From DATDFB01 sp035276475 (GTDB lineage Bacteria > Acidobacteriota > Thermoanaerobaculia > Gp7-AA8): a stretch of DNA of 64,000 nt. The position numbers were made by a program, and so were the translations under genes. Below, piece by piece: positions 62,921-64,000 of this stretch. Position 1 is the first letter of the stretch. Every line of letters starts with the position of its first letter. The stretch covers positions 28,050 through 92,049 of the forward strand of contig DATELQ010000162.1 in the NCBI GenBank assembly GCA_035276475.1. The letters run 5' to 3'. The notes beneath the pieces are model-generated. The model had not been told where the DNA came from and made no database searches. It worked only from the letters and a program-made list of their open reading frames with translations.

Positions 62921-63328
62921 GGGCGTCTCCTCCAAGCTCTCAAAATGCAAAAAGCCGGCGGGACGCCGGCCTTTTGCACTGCGAATCAGTCGTTGAAATG
63001 ACTTTATAGCAGAGAAAGCCCGTCTGGAGCTCGCATTTCCTCGATCGGAGGAAACAGGATCCGGGATCAGCTCGTCCGAGTTCCGTGCAGGAGATTTTTC
63101 CTGCTTGCGAGAAAAGAAATCCTGATTTCGCGCAACGACGTCGTCCGCGGAGATCTTGCGAGCTGATTCCTGATCATTTTTCTTCCGAGCGACGTTTTTC
63201 GAGTTCCGTTGACGAACTTCGCGTGCGGTCGAAACGTACCGTATGAGTCATGAAAACAAAAACCCGAGGACCACCGAAATCGCCCAACGCCCACGCTCAT
63301 CGCTTTTGATCGAGAAAGGAAGAGACCT
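62921..63328. other. 408-base region between the FG-GAP gene and the small plus-strand genes
   Basis: This region separates divergent genes. Next to the FG-GAP gene it holds that gene's ribosome binding site, a terminator-like hairpin and a TATAAA box on the minus strand at 63003-63008 (transcript start near 62996). Farther on there is a 6-bp hairpin (GCAGGA-GATTTT-TCCTGC, 63087-63104) without a T tract. A TTGACG box near 63208 has no matching -10 box. I see no further ORF with coding character. Confidence 0.5.
62946..62978 (-). terminator. Terminator-like hairpin in the FG-GAP gene leader
   Basis: GCCGGCG and CGCCGGC pair around a three-base loop; flanking TGCAAAA/TTTTGCA extends the stem to 15 bp with one mismatch. 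On the minus strand it is followed by TTTTTGCATTTT. It lies 26 bases before the FG-GAP start codon and after its likely promoter, so it would stop transcription before the gene unless antagonised. It could also act on the plus strand. Confidence 0.6.
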
Positions 63329-63484
63329 ATGAACACGCTCAACGTCTGGTGCTCGCGTTTCCACGCCGCACTGACTTTGACGTTCCTCGACCCGATTCGA
63401 AAACAACAACAGCACGCCGAGGCGTGCATTGGAGAAAACAATGACTACGATTTCTTTGGAAAATGCCCCGACTACAGAAAATGA
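63329..63484 (+). CDS. Possible 51-residue protein overlapping the next gene
   Basis: An ATG with a good ribosome binding site (AAAGGAAGAG) opens 51 codons beginning MNTLNVWCSRFHAALTLTF and ending in CPDYRK. It runs 44 bases into the next gene in another frame. Three Cys and a Gln/His stretch (RKQQQHAEAC) are visible; no known domain. It may be a real small protein coupled to the next gene, or a leader ORF that controls it. Confidence 0.4.
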   Translation: MNTLNVWCSRFHAALTLTFLDPIRKQQQHAEACIGENNDYDFFGKCPDYRK

Positions 63485-63959
63485 ACCGACCCCCTCGCTC
63501 CACGAAGTCGACGCCCGCGCGAAGATCGCCGTCTTGCGCGCCATGGCCGCCGACTTCACCGCAGCGGAGCCCCGCAACCTCACCGCCGCCGAAAAGCGCG
63601 TGATCAATGCCACGCCGCGCGTTTTCGTCGAGAAGACGGTGAACTTCGGCCAGACCGTGCCTCTCGTCAGCGAGGCCACGAACGCCGACTACCCCGACAT
63701 GCTCGACGGGGAGGAGTACGGCAGCGCGTACGGCTTGCTGATCGACGAGCTCGAATCGCTGCAGCAGCTCGTCCGCAAGTCCGTGGCCCTGCGCCGGCTC
63801 AAGAGCGCGAAGACCGCCCGGTCGATCTACCGGATTGCGAAGAGCTACGTGCTCGCCGAAGGCCGCGACGATGCGAAAACGCACGTCCAGGAGATGAAGA
63901 AGGCGTTACGCCGCCGGTCGCGTGCCGAGCCGACGCCACCCAAGCTCCCCACGAAGTAA
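63441..63959 (+). CDS. Unknown 172-residue helical protein
   Basis: Starts with ATG after TTGGAGAAAACA (GGAG seven bases upstream). The chain is mostly helical and acidic in the first two thirds (PSLHEVDARAKIAVLRAMAAD, LLIDELESLQQLVRKSVAL). It ends in a basic tail (KALRRRSRAEPTPPKLPTK) that could bind nucleic acid. No signal peptide and no known domain are visible. The gene ends 10 bases before a strong terminator and shares its transcript with the 51-codon ORF. Confidence 0.65.
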   Translation: MTTISLENAPTTENEPTPSLHEVDARAKIAVLRAMAADFTAAEPRNLTAAEKRVINATPRVFVEKTVNFGQTVPLVSEATNADYPDMLDGEEYGSAYGLLIDELESLQQLVRKSVALRRLKSAKTARSIYRIAKSYVLAEGRDDAKTHVQEMKKALRRRSRAEPTPPKLPTK

Positions 63960-63967
63960 GAAGTACG

Positions 63968-64000
63968 AAAAGCCCCGCGGCCGCATGGCCGCGGGGCTTT
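63968..64000 (+). terminator. Intrinsic terminator at the window end
   Basis: AAAAGCCCCGCGGCC and GGCCGCGGGGCTTTT-type arms form a stem of at least 14 bp around GCAT, ending in TTT at the window edge. It closes the transcript of the preceding gene and, having an A tract on the other side, may work in both directions. Confidence 0.88.

Noticed and set aside
63087..63104. Hairpin GCAGGA-GATTTT-TCCTGC as a terminator
   Set aside because: Only six pairs and no T tract on either strand.

Overview
This is a GC-rich, gene-dense chromosomal window from a Gram-negative bacterium. The evidence is a MurE ligase with the meso-diaminopimelate signature DNPR, a large protein ending in a predicted outer-membrane beta-barrel, an SurA/PpiD-type periplasmic chaperone, and many secreted proteins. 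The gene style (PASTA-tailed FtsI, many FG-GAP, Ig-like or CxxCH secreted proteins of unknown role) suggests Acidobacteriota or a related phylum; this is inference, because no rRNA gene is present. I see no tRNA, CRISPR array, insertion sequence or prophage.

Layout. 1-5.1 kb: a YceD-family gene cut by the window edge, an unknown anchored protein, three tandem GT4 glycosyltransferases, then a very small lysine-rich gene with its own promoter and terminator. 5.2-9.7 kb: a DUF4097-like secreted protein, an operon (unknown 530-codon helical protein, FAA-hydrolase family protein, CCA-adding enzyme), and hpt. 9.7-18 kb: a small orphan, two tandem secreted CxxCH paralogues, uppP, RNase J, a damaged alpha/beta hydrolase and an S41-like peptidase with TPRs. 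18-32.4 kb: asnS, a 21-bp tandem repeat array, a DUF2235 lipase-like gene, a lipid kinase, a large beta-barrel protein, a cupin, a hydrolase, an Ig-repeat protein, a threonine dehydratase-like enzyme, rarA, a thioesterase and a PpiD-like chaperone. 32.5-39.6 kb: the rod-shape locus (FecR-like protein, mreB, mreC, mreD, mrdA, rodA). 39.6-45 kb: a secreted protein with a C-terminal sorting-type tail, an S4 protein, hup, DUF2461, guaA and an S74 fibre-like protein. 45.1-61.2 kb: a full division and cell-wall (dcw) cluster on the minus strand in the order mraZ-rsmH-ftsL-ftsI-murE-murF-mraY-murD-ftsW-murG-murC-ftsQ-ftsA-ftsZ, without murB or ddl. 61.3-64 kb: an FG-GAP secreted protein and two unknown small genes.

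How it fits together. The window carries most of the murein machinery: lipid-carrier recycling (UppP), precursor synthesis (MurC-F, MraY, MurG), elongation (MreBCD, PBP2, RodA) and septation (FtsZ, A, Q, L, I, W). Most dcw genes overlap by 1-4 bases. The two large breaks in that chain (rsmH-ftsL and murE-murF) each hold a long perfect or near-perfect stem-loop, which suggests RNA-level control inside the operon. Four GTGG boxes spaced exactly 10 bp upstream of mraZ match the known form of the MraZ operator.

Other signals worth a look are the helically phased 21-bp dyad array that continues the DUF2235 reading frame after its stop codon, the 22-residue lysine-rich peptide gene, several genes whose -10 box sits 6-7 bases from the start codon (probable leaderless mRNAs), and a terminator-like hairpin inside the leader of the FG-GAP gene.
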